From the NCBI RefSeq assembly GCF_013141915.1, contig NZ_SROX01000018.1, forward strand, positions 87,132 through 151,131: a stretch of DNA of 64,000 nucleotides. The letters run 5' to 3'. Source of the DNA: Cupriavidus necator. Lineage in GTDB: Bacteria > Pseudomonadota > Gammaproteobacteria > Burkholderiales > Burkholderiaceae. Both the position numbers and the translations under genes were made by a program. Of the stretch, positions 43,553-52,519 are shown piece after piece (within the stretch, counting starts at the first letter, position 1; each line of letters opens with the position of its first letter). The notes under the pieces were generated by a model. It saw only the letters and a program-made list of their open reading frames with translations, was not told the origin of the DNA and ran no database searches.

Positions 43553-44278
43553 TCAGCCGCGCGACGGCAGGTAGGTGGCCGGATTCACCGGCTTGCCGTT
43601 GCCGCGCACTTCGAAATGCAGCTCGCTGGGGCTCGCGCCCATGCGGCCCACATCCTGCCCCGCCGAAACCTGCGCGCCCTCGGTGACCAGCGGCTGGTCC
43701 AGGTTGCCGTACACGGTGAGCCAGTCGTCGTTGTGCTTGACGATCACCAGCATGCCGTAGCCGCGCAAGTTGCCGACATGGATAGCGCGTCCGGCGGCGG
43801 CGGCGCGCACCGTGCCGTTGGCCGGCACCGCGATGCTCAGGCCCTTGCTGGCCGGCGGCGAGAAGCCGGCGGTGACGCGGCCGTCGGCCGGCCATTGCAG
43901 GCGGATGCTGCTCGCGGGCGGCCGGGACGCCGAGCCGCTGTCGACGCGCGGGGTATCGGTCACGCCCTGGCCGGTGCCCGTCGACGCCGCGGCGCCGCCT
44001 GACGCACCGCCCGGCGGCCGCACCCGGATCAGCTGGCCCACCTCGATCTGGCTGGGGCTGGTGATGTCGCTGTTCCAGCGGGTCAGGTCGCGCACGCTGC
44101 GGCGATGCTTGCGCGCGATCGAATACAGCGTGTCGCCGCGCTCGACGCGGTAGTAGCCGTCCGGCACGGGGCCGCCCGTGGTGCCGCAGCCGGCCGTGAG
44201 CGCCGCCGTGGCGGCGGCCAGCAGCAGGCCCAGCGCGCGGCGCCGGCCTGGCTCGATGTCATGTCTGGTTTTCGTCAT
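43553..44278 (-). CDS. LysM and LytM (M23) domain lipoprotein, EnvC/NlpD-like
   Basis: A 241-residue predicted outer-membrane lipoprotein. The signal peptide ends in LTAGC (Cys31), and a LysM domain (GYYRVERGDTLYSIARKHRRSVRDLTRWNSDI, about 41-87) binds peptidoglycan. After a Gly/Ser/Thr linker comes the LytM domain (about 137-238; LQWPADGRVTAGFSPPASKGLSIAVPANGTVRAA, GYGMLVIVKHNDDWLTVYGNLDQ, LHFEVRGNGKPVNPATYL). The first metal histidine and aspartate (HxxxD) are replaced, so it is probably an inactive activator of amidases, as are NlpD and EnvC. Convergent with recJ. Confidence 0.88.
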   Translation of the reverse strand: MTKTRHDIEPGRRRALGLLLAAATAALTAGCGTTGGPVPDGYYRVERGDTLYSIARKHRRSVRDLTRWNSDITSPSQIEVGQLIRVRPPGGASGGAAASTGTGQGVTDTPRVDSGSASRPPASSIRLQWPADGRVTAGFSPPASKGLSIAVPANGTVRAAAAGRAIHVGNLRGYGMLVIVKHNDDWLTVYGNLDQPLVTEGAQVSAGQDVGRMGASPSELHFEVRGNGKPVNPATYLPSRG

Positions 44279-44471
44279 GCGTCCCTGTTCGTGGTCTGTG
44301 CCGGGGGCGGCTTGCGACCCGTATTATCGCCGGGTGCGCCGCCCGGCACCGCCGGATAGACCGCGCGGCCGCGGTTCCGTTCGGTTCGCGCCGCCGCCGC
44401 GGCGGCCGGCAAGCCCCCGATCTGCCGCGCCGATCCGCTATAATTCGAGGTTTTCGAAGCGCAGGAACATC

Positions 44472-45576
44472 ATGGAAGCAGAACGCCTCAACGCCATCTC
44501 CGGTGCCATCTCCGATCTCCGTTCCCGGACGGAAGATCTACGGGGGTATCTTTGACTACGATGTCAAAGTAGGAAGGCTGGACGAAGTCAACGGCCTGCT
44601 GGAAGACCCCGACGTCTGGAACAACCCCAAGCGGGCCCAGGACCTCGGCAAGGAAAAGAAGATGCTCGAGGGCGTGGTCGGCGTCCTGGGCAAGCTCACC
44701 GATGACCTTGTCGGTGCGGAAGAGCTGTTCGAGCTCGCCAGGGAAGAAGGCGACGACGAGACCCTCGAGTCGATCGAGACCGACGTCAAGGGCTTCGAGG
44801 CGGTGGTGGCCGACATGGAATTCCGCCGCATGTTCGCCGGCGAGATGGACCAGGCCAACGCCTTTATCGACATCCAGGCCGGCGCTGGCGGCACCGAAGC
44901 GTGCGACTGGGCCTCGATGCTGCTGCGCCAGTACCTGAAGTACTGCGAGCGCAAGGGCTTCAAGGCCGAGGTGCTGGAAGAGTCCGAAGGCGACGTCGCC
45001 GGCATCAAGAGCGCGACCATCAAGATCGAGGGCGAATACGCCTTTGGCTACCTGCGCACCGAAACCGGCGTGCACCGCCTGGTGCGCAAGTCGCCGTTCG
45101 ATTCGTCGGGCGGGCGCCATACCTCGTTTTCGTCGGTGTTCGTCTATCCCGAGGTGGACGATTCATTCGAGGTCGAGATCAACCCGGCGGACCTGCGCGT
45201 GGATACCTACCGCGCTTCGGGCGCGGGCGGCCAGCACATCAACAAGACCGACTCGGCGGTGCGGATCACGCATATCCCGACCGGGATCGTGGTGCAGTGC
45301 CAGAACGACCGCTCGCAGCACCGCAACCGCGCCGAGGCCATGTCGATGCTGAAATCGCGCCTGTACGAGCACGAGATGCGCAAGCGCCAGGCCGAGGCCG
45401 ACAAGCTCGAGGCCGGCAAGACCGACGTGGGCTGGGGCCACCAGATCCGCTCCTACGTGCTGGACCAGAGCCGCATCAAGGACTTGCGCACCAACGTGGA
45501 AATGTCCAACACCCAGAAGGTGCTGGACGGCGACCTGGACCCGTTCATCGAGGCCAGCCTCAAGCAGGGACTCTAA
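44472..45576 (+). CDS. prfB: Peptide chain release factor 2, expressed through programmed +1 frameshift
   Basis: RF2 recognises UGA and UAA and releases the finished chain. The first 27 codons (44472-44552; MEAERLNAISGAISDLRSR...) end at an in-frame TGA (44553-44555). Shifting +1 at CTT continues with GACTACGAT (DYDVKVGRL) to 45576, giving 367 residues, the normal RF2 length. The catalytic GGQ is in GAGGQHINKTDSAVRITHIPTG, and the tripeptide anticodon SPF is in RKSPFDSSG. AGGA lies five bases before the ATG. An SDR gene lies about 100 bp further on; lysS is nearby, the neighbour also found in E. coli. Confidence 0.97.
44542..44556 (+). promoter_or_regulatory. prfB autoregulatory frameshift site
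   Basis: GGGGG (44542-44546) acts as an internal Shine-Dalgarno, three bases before the CTT slip codon (44550-44552). TGA-C follows (44553-44556). This is the classical arrangement of the E. coli prfB site: low RF2 favours slippage at UGA and therefore more RF2. Confidence 0.95.
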
Positions 45577-45677
45577 GACCGTACCCGCCGCCGGGCCGGC
45601 GGCGGCACAGCCACCCATCCATCGCTGTACCGCCGCCCGCGCCTTGCCGGCACGACGGCCTTCTCGACCGGGGCACC

Positions 45678-46436
45678 ATGAGCGAAGCCAATCACCTGTA
45701 CATCATCACCGGCGCCTCGCGCGGGCTGGGCGCGGCACTGACCAACGCCCTGCTCGTGCCGGGCAACCGCCTGATCTGCGTGGCGCGCAGCCGCAACACC
45801 GAGCTGGAACGCATTGCCACGCTCAGCGGCGTGCCGGTGGCCTGGCACCTGCAGGACCTGTCGCAGGCGGGCCCTGCGGCGAGCTGGCTCGCCAGCGTGC
45901 TCGACACGCTCGACCTGCCGCCCACCAGTGCCACGCTGATCCTGAACGCGGGCGTGGTCGAGCCGATCGGGCCGGTCGCGAGCCTGCAGGAAAAGACGCT
46001 GGTGCCGCACCTGCTGACCAACCTGGCGGCGCCGATGACGATGACCGCTGCGTTCCTGGAGCGCACCGAGAAGTTCGGCTGCCCGCGCAAGGTGCTGGCG
46101 ATCTCTTCCGGCGCGGCGCGCCGCCCGATCGAAGGCTGGAGCGCGTATTGCGCCGGCAAGGCCGGGCTCGACATGTTCATGCGCTCGGTCAACGCCGAGT
46201 ACGCCCAGTCCGAGGCGCCGCGCACCGCGCGCGCGGTGGCGCTGGCGCCGGGCGTGATCGATACCGGCATGCAGGCCACCATCCGCAATGCCGACTTCGC
46301 CCAGGTGCAGCGCTTCCGCGAACTCAAGGCCAACCAGCAGCTGGCGTCGGCCGAGGAAACCGCCGGCCGCATCGTCGCCTACCTGCACCGCCCGGATTTC
46401 GGCAGCACCGAACTGGACGATCTCCGCAATTACTGA
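45678..46436 (+). CDS. Short-chain dehydrogenase/reductase
   Basis: A 252-residue SDR. The cofactor loop is TGASRGLG (11-18), NAGVVEPIGP is the NAG motif, and the catalytic pair is in SSGAARRPIEGWSAYCAGKAGLDMF (Tyr-x-x-x-Lys). The opening resembles sepiapterin-reductase/YueD-like SDRs, but the substrate is not evident. It lies between prfB and lysS on the same strand, 51 bp before lysS, and may be co-transcribed with either. Confidence 0.88.
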   Translation: MSEANHLYIITGASRGLGAALTNALLVPGNRLICVARSRNTELERIATLSGVPVAWHLQDLSQAGPAASWLASVLDTLDLPPTSATLILNAGVVEPIGPVASLQEKTLVPHLLTNLAAPMTMTAAFLERTEKFGCPRKVLAISSGAARRPIEGWSAYCAGKAGLDMFMRSVNAEYAQSEAPRTARAVALAPGVIDTGMQATIRNADFAQVQRFRELKANQQLASAEETAGRIVAYLHRPDFGSTELDDLRNY

Positions 46437-46487
46437 AGCCATACTGAACCCGCGCGCAGCCCGCTGCGCGCGACCCCACAAGACACC

Positions 46488-48038
46488 ATGACCGAACCGA
46501 ACCGCGCCCAGGCCCAGACCAAGGCCGCCGCCGCAGACACCCCCGCCGTCGACGAAAACAAGATCATCGCGGAGCGGCGCGAGAAACTGGGCGCGCTGCG
46601 CCAGCAAGGCGTGGCCTTCCCCAACGATTTCCGCCCCACCCACCAGGCCGCCGCGCTGCAGGCCCAGTACGCCGACACCGAGCAGGCCACGCTCGAGGCT
46701 GCGCCGGTCGAGGTCGCCATCGCCGGGCGCATGATGCTCAAGCGCGTGATGGGCAAGGCCAGCTTTGCCACGGTGCAGGACGGCAGCGGCCAGATCCAGT
46801 TCTACATCACCCGCGACAAGGTCGGCGAAGAGGTCTACGCCGCCTTCAAGCACTGGGACCTGGGCGACATCGTCAGCGCCCGCGGCGAGCTGTTCCGCAC
46901 CAACAAGGGCGAGCTGTCGGTGCAGGTGCGCGAGCTGCGCCTGCTGTCCAAGTCGCTGCGCCCGCTGCCGGACAAGTTCCACGGCCTGGCCGACCAGGAA
47001 ATGAAGTACCGCCAGCGCTATGTCGACCTGATCGTCTCGCCGGAAACACGCAACACCTTCCGCGCGCGCACCAATGCGATCTCGTCGCTGCGCCGCCATA
47101 TGGCCGACGCCGGCTTCATGGAAGTGGAAACGCCGATGCTGCACCCGATTCCGGGCGGCGCCGCGGCCAAGCCCTTCATCACGCACCACAACGCGCTGGA
47201 CATGCAGATGTTCCTGCGCATCGCGCCCGAGCTGTACCTGAAGCGCCTGGTCGTCGGCGGCTTCGAGCGCGTGTTCGAGATCAACCGCAACTTCCGCAAC
47301 GAGGGGGTAAGCCCGCGCCACAACCCCGAGTTCACCATGATGGAGTTCTACGCGGCCTACACGGACTACCGCTGGCTGATGGACTTCACCGAGGACCTGA
47401 TCCGCAAGGCCGCGATCGACGCGCGCGGTAGCGCCGTGCTGACGTACCAGGAGCGCGAGCTGGACCTGTCCAAGCCATTCCACCGCCTCACCATCTGCCA
47501 GGCGATCCAGAAGTTCGCGCCGCAGTACACCGACGCGCAACTGGCCGATGCCGAGTTCCTGCGTACCGAGCTGAAGAAGTTCGGCGTCAACACCAGTGCG
47601 CCGCAATTCCTCAACGCCGGGCTGGGCACGCTGCAGCTGGTGCTGTTCGAGGAAACCGCCGAAAGCCAGCTGTGGGAGCCGACCTTTATCGTCGATTACC
47701 CGGTCGAGGTCTCGCCGCTGGCGCGCGCTTCGGACACGGTGCCGGGCATCACCGAGCGCTTCGAGCTGTTCATCACCGGCCGCGAGATCGCCAACGGCTT
47801 CTCGGAGCTGAACGACGCCGAGGACCAGGCCGACCGCTTCCGCAAGCAGGTCGAGCAGAAAGACGCCGGCGACGAGGAAGCGATGTACTTCGACGCCGAC
47901 TACATCCGCGCGCTGGAGTACGGCATGCCGCCGACGGGTGGTTGCGGCATCGGCATCGACCGGCTGGTGATGCTGCTGACGGACAGCCCGAATATCCGCG
48001 ACGTCATCCTCTTCCCGCACCTGCGCCGGGAAGACTGA
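46488..48038 (+). CDS. lysS: Lysyl-tRNA synthetase, class II
   Basis: A 516-residue cytoplasmic enzyme charging tRNA-Lys. The N-terminal OB-fold anticodon-binding domain (about 60-165; GRMMLKRVMGKASFATVQDGSGQIQFY) precedes the catalytic domain. Motif 2 is FRNEGVSPRHNPEFTMMEFY, and motif 3 is GCGIGIDRLVMLLTDSPNIRDVILFPHLR. Length and motifs are normal for LysS. A terminator-like hairpin lies 185 nt downstream. Confidence 0.98.
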   Translation: MTEPNRAQAQTKAAAADTPAVDENKIIAERREKLGALRQQGVAFPNDFRPTHQAAALQAQYADTEQATLEAAPVEVAIAGRMMLKRVMGKASFATVQDGSGQIQFYITRDKVGEEVYAAFKHWDLGDIVSARGELFRTNKGELSVQVRELRLLSKSLRPLPDKFHGLADQEMKYRQRYVDLIVSPETRNTFRARTNAISSLRRHMADAGFMEVETPMLHPIPGGAAAKPFITHHNALDMQMFLRIAPELYLKRLVVGGFERVFEINRNFRNEGVSPRHNPEFTMMEFYAAYTDYRWLMDFTEDLIRKAAIDARGSAVLTYQERELDLSKPFHRLTICQAIQKFAPQYTDAQLADAEFLRTELKKFGVNTSAPQFLNAGLGTLQLVLFEETAESQLWEPTFIVDYPVEVSPLARASDTVPGITERFELFITGREIANGFSELNDAEDQADRFRKQVEQKDAGDEEAMYFDADYIRALEYGMPPTGGCGIGIDRLVMLLTDSPNIRDVILFPHLRRED

Positions 48039-48081
48039 GCCGACAGCACGGCAAACCGGGCCTGATCAACGCCGTCGGTTT

Positions 48082-48114
48082 GCTCCCTTCCCCCGCAAGC
48101 GGGAGTGGGAGAGC
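48082..48114. repeat. Intergenic GCTCCC...GGGAGAGC inverted repeat
   Basis: CCCGC-AA-GCGGG (48092-48103) is nested between GCTCCC and GGGAGAGC, giving an imperfect hairpin in the 262-bp gap after lysS. The motif looks like the short dispersed intergenic repeats of Burkholderiales. Only one copy is evident here. Confidence 0.4.
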
Positions 48115-48222
48115 AGAACCCTGGTGTGCAGGCGGGGCCGCGCGTACATAGGGAGAATGGCGCGCGGGTCACGGGATAACCGGCCTTGCCCAGCACCGGC
48201 ACGCCTAATGTGCCGTAACAAC

Positions 48223-48246
48223 AAGGCCGGCTTGTCGCCGGCCTTT
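48223..48246 (+). terminator. Hairpin after lysS
   Basis: AAGGCCGGC and GCCGGCCTT form a 9-bp stem with a TTGTC loop, followed by TCTC. It stands 55 nt before the beta-barrel gene, whose promoter may include the TATGAT at 48263-48268. Confidence 0.55.
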
Positions 48247-48300
48247 CTCATGGCTGCTTTGCTATGATCCTGGTGCGCCCCATGGACCGGAGTCCATACC

Positions 48301-49320
48301 ATGCAGCCCGCCCTTCGCAGTATCCGCAGGATCTGGCAACGGCTTCTCCCCCTGGCCGGTGGATTACTGCTGGCCCTGCTGCCCCCCGCGGCGCACGGGC
48401 AGGAATTGCTTCTGCTCGGCGGCCTGCAGTCGACGGAGTCCCCCGGCGAGCGCAGCTACGGCTACGCCTACGCTTACCAGCACAACCTGGGCGAGAACTG
48501 GTACGCGACCTTCACCTACCTGAATGAAGGCCATGTCACCAACCATCACCGCGACGGCCACAGCGTCCAGCTGTGGTGGCGCTACCTGGCCCTGGACCGC
48601 AGGCTGACGCTGGCCGTCGGCGCCGGTCCTTACCGCTATTTCGATACCACCGACCAGCGCTTCGACGGCACCTACGACAACCAGCACGGCTGGGGTGCGT
48701 TGCTGAGCGCCGCGGCAACCTGGTACGTGAACGGCGGCCCCTGGATGCTGCAGGCGCGCTATAACCGCGCGCAGACGCCGTCGAGCATCAAGACCAACAC
48801 GCTGCTGCTGGGCGTCGGCTACCAGCTCGATCGCGGTGACCGCGGCGGGCCGGTGGTGCCACCGCCTGGCCGGGCCGGCAATGTCACGCAAAACGAGCTG
48901 ACGGTGTTTCTTGGCGAAACCATCGTCAACAGCTTCGATTCCCAGACCTCTTTCGCCAAGGCAGTGGAATACCGGCGCGGGCTCTGGCGCTACGTGGACG
49001 GCACGCTCAGCTACATCAACGAGGGCGAGAATGCGGCGCTGCGCCGCAACGGCGTGGCCGCGCAGGCGTGGCTCACGCGTGCGTTCTTCCACGACAAGCT
49101 GACACTGGGGGTCGGAGTGGGTCCGTACTATGCGGTCGACCTGAGCCAGAAAGGCCTGGGCGCGGCCAGCCCGCCGTCGCGCTGGTCGGGCCTGATGTCA
49201 ATGTCGGCCAGCTACCGGCTCGGCGACCACTGGCTGACGCGGCTGACATGGAACCGCAGCGTGACCGGCTACGACCGCGATACCGACGTGATCCTGGCGG
49301 GCGTCGGCTACCGCTTCTAA
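48301..49320 (+). CDS. Internally duplicated outer-membrane beta-barrel protein, PagP/PagL-like size, unknown function
   Basis: A 339-residue protein with a signal peptide (about 1-33, ending AAHGQ). The mature part is two similar halves of about 150 residues. QELLLLGG...FTYLNEGHVTNHHRDGHSVQLWWRYLALDRRLTLAVGAGPYRYFD matches NELTVFLGE...LSYINEGENAALRRNGVAAQAWLTRAFFHDKLTLGVGVGPYYAVD. Each half ends in LLLGVGYQL or ILAGVGYRF. Alternating hydrophobic strands and the C-terminal Phe point to outer-membrane barrels assembled by BAM. No catalytic motif or family was recognised. The gene is alone, between two hairpins. Confidence 0.75.
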   Translation: MQPALRSIRRIWQRLLPLAGGLLLALLPPAAHGQELLLLGGLQSTESPGERSYGYAYAYQHNLGENWYATFTYLNEGHVTNHHRDGHSVQLWWRYLALDRRLTLAVGAGPYRYFDTTDQRFDGTYDNQHGWGALLSAAATWYVNGGPWMLQARYNRAQTPSSIKTNTLLLGVGYQLDRGDRGGPVVPPPGRAGNVTQNELTVFLGETIVNSFDSQTSFAKAVEYRRGLWRYVDGTLSYINEGENAALRRNGVAAQAWLTRAFFHDKLTLGVGVGPYYAVDLSQKGLGAASPPSRWSGLMSMSASYRLGDHWLTRLTWNRSVTGYDRDTDVILAGVGYRF

Positions 49321-49322
49321 GC

Positions 49323-49349
49323 AAACAGGCCGGCAAAGCCGGCCTGTTT
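49323..49349. terminator. Bidirectional terminator between the beta-barrel gene and iscX
   Basis: A perfect 12-bp stem (AAACAGGCCGGC / GCCGGCCTGTTT) with loop AAA lies between convergent stop codons, 2 nt after the barrel gene. Short T-runs exist on both strands, so it can serve the plus-strand gene and the isc operon. Confidence 0.8.
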
Positions 49350-49364
49350 GAGCACTGTCCAGTC

Positions 49365-49559
49365 TTATTGGGATTCCTCGATCCAGGCGGCCTGGATCGC
49401 CTCCAGGATCTTCTCGCCGGAGCGCTCAGGCACATCGGCGAAACCATCGAGCTCCAGCACCCAGCGCCGCAGGTCGGTGAATCGCACCGACATGGGATCC
49501 ACATCGGGATACTTGTCGTACAGGGCTGCCGCGATGTCGTAGGTATCGGTCCACTTCAT
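49365..49559 (-). CDS. iscX: Fe-S cluster assembly protein IscX
   Basis: A 64-residue acidic protein that modulates IscS. The sequence MKWTDTYDIAAALYDKYPDVDPMSVRFTDLRRWVLELDGF is typical, with the Asp-rich patch that binds iron. It is the last gene of the isc operon, with 34 bp from fdx, and is as short as the family requires. Confidence 0.96.
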   Translation of the reverse strand: MKWTDTYDIAAALYDKYPDVDPMSVRFTDLRRWVLELDGFADVPERSGEKILEAIQAAWIEESQ

Positions 49560-49593
49560 GTTGGTTATTCTCCGCTGAGGTCTGCCGGGCCGC

Positions 49594-49932
49594 TCAGTGG
49601 CCTTCCTTGGCGTGGTTGATGGTGTACTTCGGGATCTCGATGGTCAGGTCTTCCTGATCGACGATGGCCTGGCACGACAGGCGCGAGTTCGGCTCCAGCC
49701 CCCAGGCCTTGTCGAGCAGGTCTTCCTCCTTCTCCTCGGCCTCGTTGAGCGAATTGAAGCCCTCGCGCACGATCACGTGGCAAGTGGTGCAGGCGCACGA
49801 TTTCTCGCACGCATGCTCGATCTCGATGCCGTGCGAGAGCAGCGCGTCGCAGACGCTGACGCCTTTCTCGGCTTCGATCACCGTCCCTTCCGGGCAGTAT
49901 TCAACGTGGGGCAAAACAACGATCTGTGGCAT
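49594..49932 (-). CDS. fdx: ISC-type [2Fe-2S] ferredoxin
   Basis: A 112-residue adrenodoxin-type ferredoxin donating electrons for cluster assembly on IscU. Cluster ligands are Cys42, Cys48, Cys51 (ACEKSCACTTCHV) and Cys87 (RLSCQAI). The start at MPQIVVLPH is conserved. It lies 40 bp after hscA. Confidence 0.96.
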   Translation of the reverse strand: MPQIVVLPHVEYCPEGTVIEAEKGVSVCDALLSHGIEIEHACEKSCACTTCHVIVREGFNSLNEAEEKEEDLLDKAWGLEPNSRLSCQAIVDQEDLTIEIPKYTINHAKEGH

Positions 49933-49972
49933 GTGGTGTCCTGATGTCTGTATGTCGGTGCGGGCCCTGTGA

Positions 49973-51838
49973 TCAGCCCAGCTCCTGCACCTTGCGCCCG
50001 GCCAGCGCGCTCCTGATCGAGCGGTCCATGCGGCGGGCAGCGAATTCGTCGGTACCGTGCGACAGCTTTTCCACCGCGGCGTGGATAGCGTGATGGTCCT
50101 CGCCGGCGGCAACCTCGCGCACCGATGCCATCAGCGCCTCGACCTCGCTGCGCTCCTCCGCCGAGAGCAGGTCGCCATCGGTTTCCAGCGCGCGCTGCGT
50201 GGCCTCGACCAGCCGGTCGGCTTCCACGCGCTCTTCGGCCAGCGCGCGGCTCTTCATGTCGTGCTCGGCCTCGCGGAAGCTGTCCTGCAGCATGCGCGCG
50301 ATATCGTCGTCGGCCAGGCCGTACGACGGCTTGACCGTGACCGAGGCTTCCACGCCCGAATGGGTCTCGCGCGCGGTCACCGATAGCAGGCCGTCGGCGT
50401 CGACCTGGTAGGTCACGCGGATGCGCGCCGCGCCCGCCACCATCGGCGGGATGCCGCGCAGCTCGAAGCGCGCCAGCGAGCGGCAGTCGCTGGCCAGCTC
50501 GCGCTCGCCCTGCAGCACGTGGATCGCCATCGCGGTCTGGCCGTCCTTGAAGGTGGTGAACTCCTGCGCGCGCGCCACCGGGATGGTGCTGTTGCGCGGG
50601 ATGATCTTCTCGACCAGGCCGCCCATGGTCTCCACGCCCAGCGACAGCGGGATCACGTCGAGCAGCAGCCAGTCTTCGCCCGGGGCATGGTTGCCGGCCA
50701 GCAGGTTGGCCTGCATCGCCGCGCCCAGGGCCACCACGCGGTCGGGGTCGAGGTTGGTCAGCGGGGTCTGGCCGAAATAGTCGCCCACCGCCTTGCGGAT
50801 CGACGGCATGCGCGTGGCGCCGCCCACCAGCACCACGCCCTTGACCTCGCCGGGGCCGACGCCCGCGTCGCGCAGCGCCTTGCGCACCGGCGCCAGGGTC
50901 TTCTGCACCAGGTGCGCGGTGATCTGGTCGAAGATCTCGACAGTCAGCGTCAGGTGGACGATCTCGCCGGACTCCAGCACGGCGTCGATCACGGTGCTGT
51001 CGCTTTCCGACAGCGCTTCCTTGGCCGCGCGCGCGCGCACCATCAGCAGGCGCATGTCCTGCGCCGAGAGCGGCTGCAGGCTGGCCTGCTCGACGATCCA
51101 GCACAGCAGGCGCTGGTCGAAGTCATCGCCGCCCAGGGCCGAGTCGCCGCCGGTAGCCAGCACCTCGAACACGCCCTGCGTCAGCTTGAGCACCGAGATA
51201 TCGAAGGTGCCGCCGCCCAGGTCATAGACCGCGTAGATGCCTTCCGAGGCGTTGTCCAGGCCGTAGGCAATCGCCGCGGCGGTGGGCTCGTTGAGCAGGC
51301 GCAGCACTTCCAGGCCGGCCAGGCGCGCGGCGTCCTTGGTCGCCTGGCGCTGGGCTTCGTCGAAGTAAGCCGGCACCGTGATGACGGCGCCGACCAGGTC
51401 GTCGCCCAGCGTATCTTCAGCGCGCTGGCGCAGCGTGGCCAGGATCTCGGCCGAGATCTCCACCGGGCTCTTTACGCCGGCGGCGGTCTTGATCTGCAGC
51501 ATGCCCGGCGCATCGACAAAGTCATACGGGCTGTGCTCGATATTGGCGACGTCGCGCAGGCCGCGGCCCATGAAGCGCTTGACCGAGACGATGGTGTTCT
51601 TGGGATCGCGCACCGCTTCTTCCTGGGCCCGGTAGCCGATATGGGCGGTACGGTCCGGCAGGTAGCGCACGACCGAGGGCAGCAGCGCGCGGCCGCGCTC
51701 GTCGGCCAGCACTTCGGGAATGCTGCTGCGCACCGCGGCCACCAGCGAGTTGGTGGTACCGAGGTCGATGCCGACGGCCAGGCGGCGTTGGTGGGGCGCC
51801 GGCGACATGCCGGGTTCGGAAATCTGAAGCAGTGCCAT
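49973..51838 (-). CDS. hscA: Hsp70-type chaperone HscA of the isc system
   Basis: A 621-residue specialised Hsp70 that releases Fe-S clusters from IscU in an ATP cycle. The ATPase starts VGIDLGTTNSLVAAVRSSIPEVL, followed by VITVPAYFDEAQRQATKDAARLAGLEVLRLLNEPTAAAIAYGL and VYDLGGGTFDISVLKL. The substrate domain follows from about residue 400. The start ATG (MALLQISEPG) is the family start. HscA binds the LPPVK motif of IscU, which is intact in this operon. Confidence 0.97.
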   Translation of the reverse strand: MALLQISEPGMSPAPHQRRLAVGIDLGTTNSLVAAVRSSIPEVLADERGRALLPSVVRYLPDRTAHIGYRAQEEAVRDPKNTIVSVKRFMGRGLRDVANIEHSPYDFVDAPGMLQIKTAAGVKSPVEISAEILATLRQRAEDTLGDDLVGAVITVPAYFDEAQRQATKDAARLAGLEVLRLLNEPTAAAIAYGLDNASEGIYAVYDLGGGTFDISVLKLTQGVFEVLATGGDSALGGDDFDQRLLCWIVEQASLQPLSAQDMRLLMVRARAAKEALSESDSTVIDAVLESGEIVHLTLTVEIFDQITAHLVQKTLAPVRKALRDAGVGPGEVKGVVLVGGATRMPSIRKAVGDYFGQTPLTNLDPDRVVALGAAMQANLLAGNHAPGEDWLLLDVIPLSLGVETMGGLVEKIIPRNSTIPVARAQEFTTFKDGQTAMAIHVLQGERELASDCRSLARFELRGIPPMVAGAARIRVTYQVDADGLLSVTARETHSGVEASVTVKPSYGLADDDIARMLQDSFREAEHDMKSRALAEERVEADRLVEATQRALETDGDLLSAEERSEVEALMASVREVAAGEDHHAIHAAVEKLSHGTDEFAARRMDRSIRSALAGRKVQELG

Positions 51839-51945
51839 GGTATTTCTTCGCGGTCTTGTACGGCAGGGAAACCGCCATGCGGGGCGGCATGGGGGCGGTT
51901 TTCGCGCCGGGCGCCATTGTGTCATGGCCCCGGCGGTCTTGCCGG

Positions 51946-52476
51946 TCAGTCTTCCAGCCGGTCGATGGCCTCGCTGGTATCGTGCTCGATCTTCTCGATA
52001 AACATCAGTTGCCGCACCGCGCCGCCGGCCGCGTCGTTGTCGCCGGCATCCAGCAGCGCGCCGAGCGCCGCGTGGCGCTCGCGTTTTTCCTGGCGCAGTT
52101 CGCGCAGCAACGCGTCGAGCCGGTCGACCGCGCGCGCTTGCACCGCGTCCTGCAGTGCCTCGCGCCATTCCATCTGCTGCATCAGGAACGCCGGCGACAT
52201 GGCGGTGTTGTTCTCCGCCTGCACGTCGACGCCACGCAGCTTCAGCAGGTAGGTCGCGCGCCGCAGCGGCTGGCGCAGGGTGCGGTAGGCTTCATTGGCA
52301 TGCGCGGCCCACTGCATCGCCACGCGGCGCTCGGCATCGCCGGCCTGGGCGAAGCGGTCCGGATGCGCCTGCGACTGTACGGTCCGGTAGGCCGCGTCCA
52401 GCGCGGCTTCGTCGACGCCGTACTGCTCCGGCAGGCCGAACAGCGCAAAAAAATCGTCTTTCAACTGCTTCCCCAA
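51946..52476 (-). CDS. hscB: J-domain co-chaperone HscB
   Basis: A 176-residue partner of HscA that brings IscU to it. The J-domain spans about 6-80 with the HPD motif at 38-40 (SQAHPDRFA). The C-terminal helical bundle (about 95-170; FLMQQMEWREAL) contacts IscU. It lies 107 bp before hscA. Confidence 0.95.
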   Translation of the reverse strand: MGKQLKDDFFALFGLPEQYGVDEAALDAAYRTVQSQAHPDRFAQAGDAERRVAMQWAAHANEAYRTLRQPLRRATYLLKLRGVDVQAENNTAMSPAFLMQQMEWREALQDAVQARAVDRLDALLRELRQEKRERHAALGALLDAGDNDAAGGAVRQLMFIEKIEHDTSEAIDRLED

Positions 52477-52519
52477 GAAAAAAGAGCGGCCGCGCCGCCC
52501 TTCGTCCGTGCTGCCGCCG

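Noticed and set aside
44503..45576. prfB as a simple gene starting at 44503
   Set aside because: That start loses the conserved N-terminal helix and ignores the frameshift site; the true start is the ATG at 44472.
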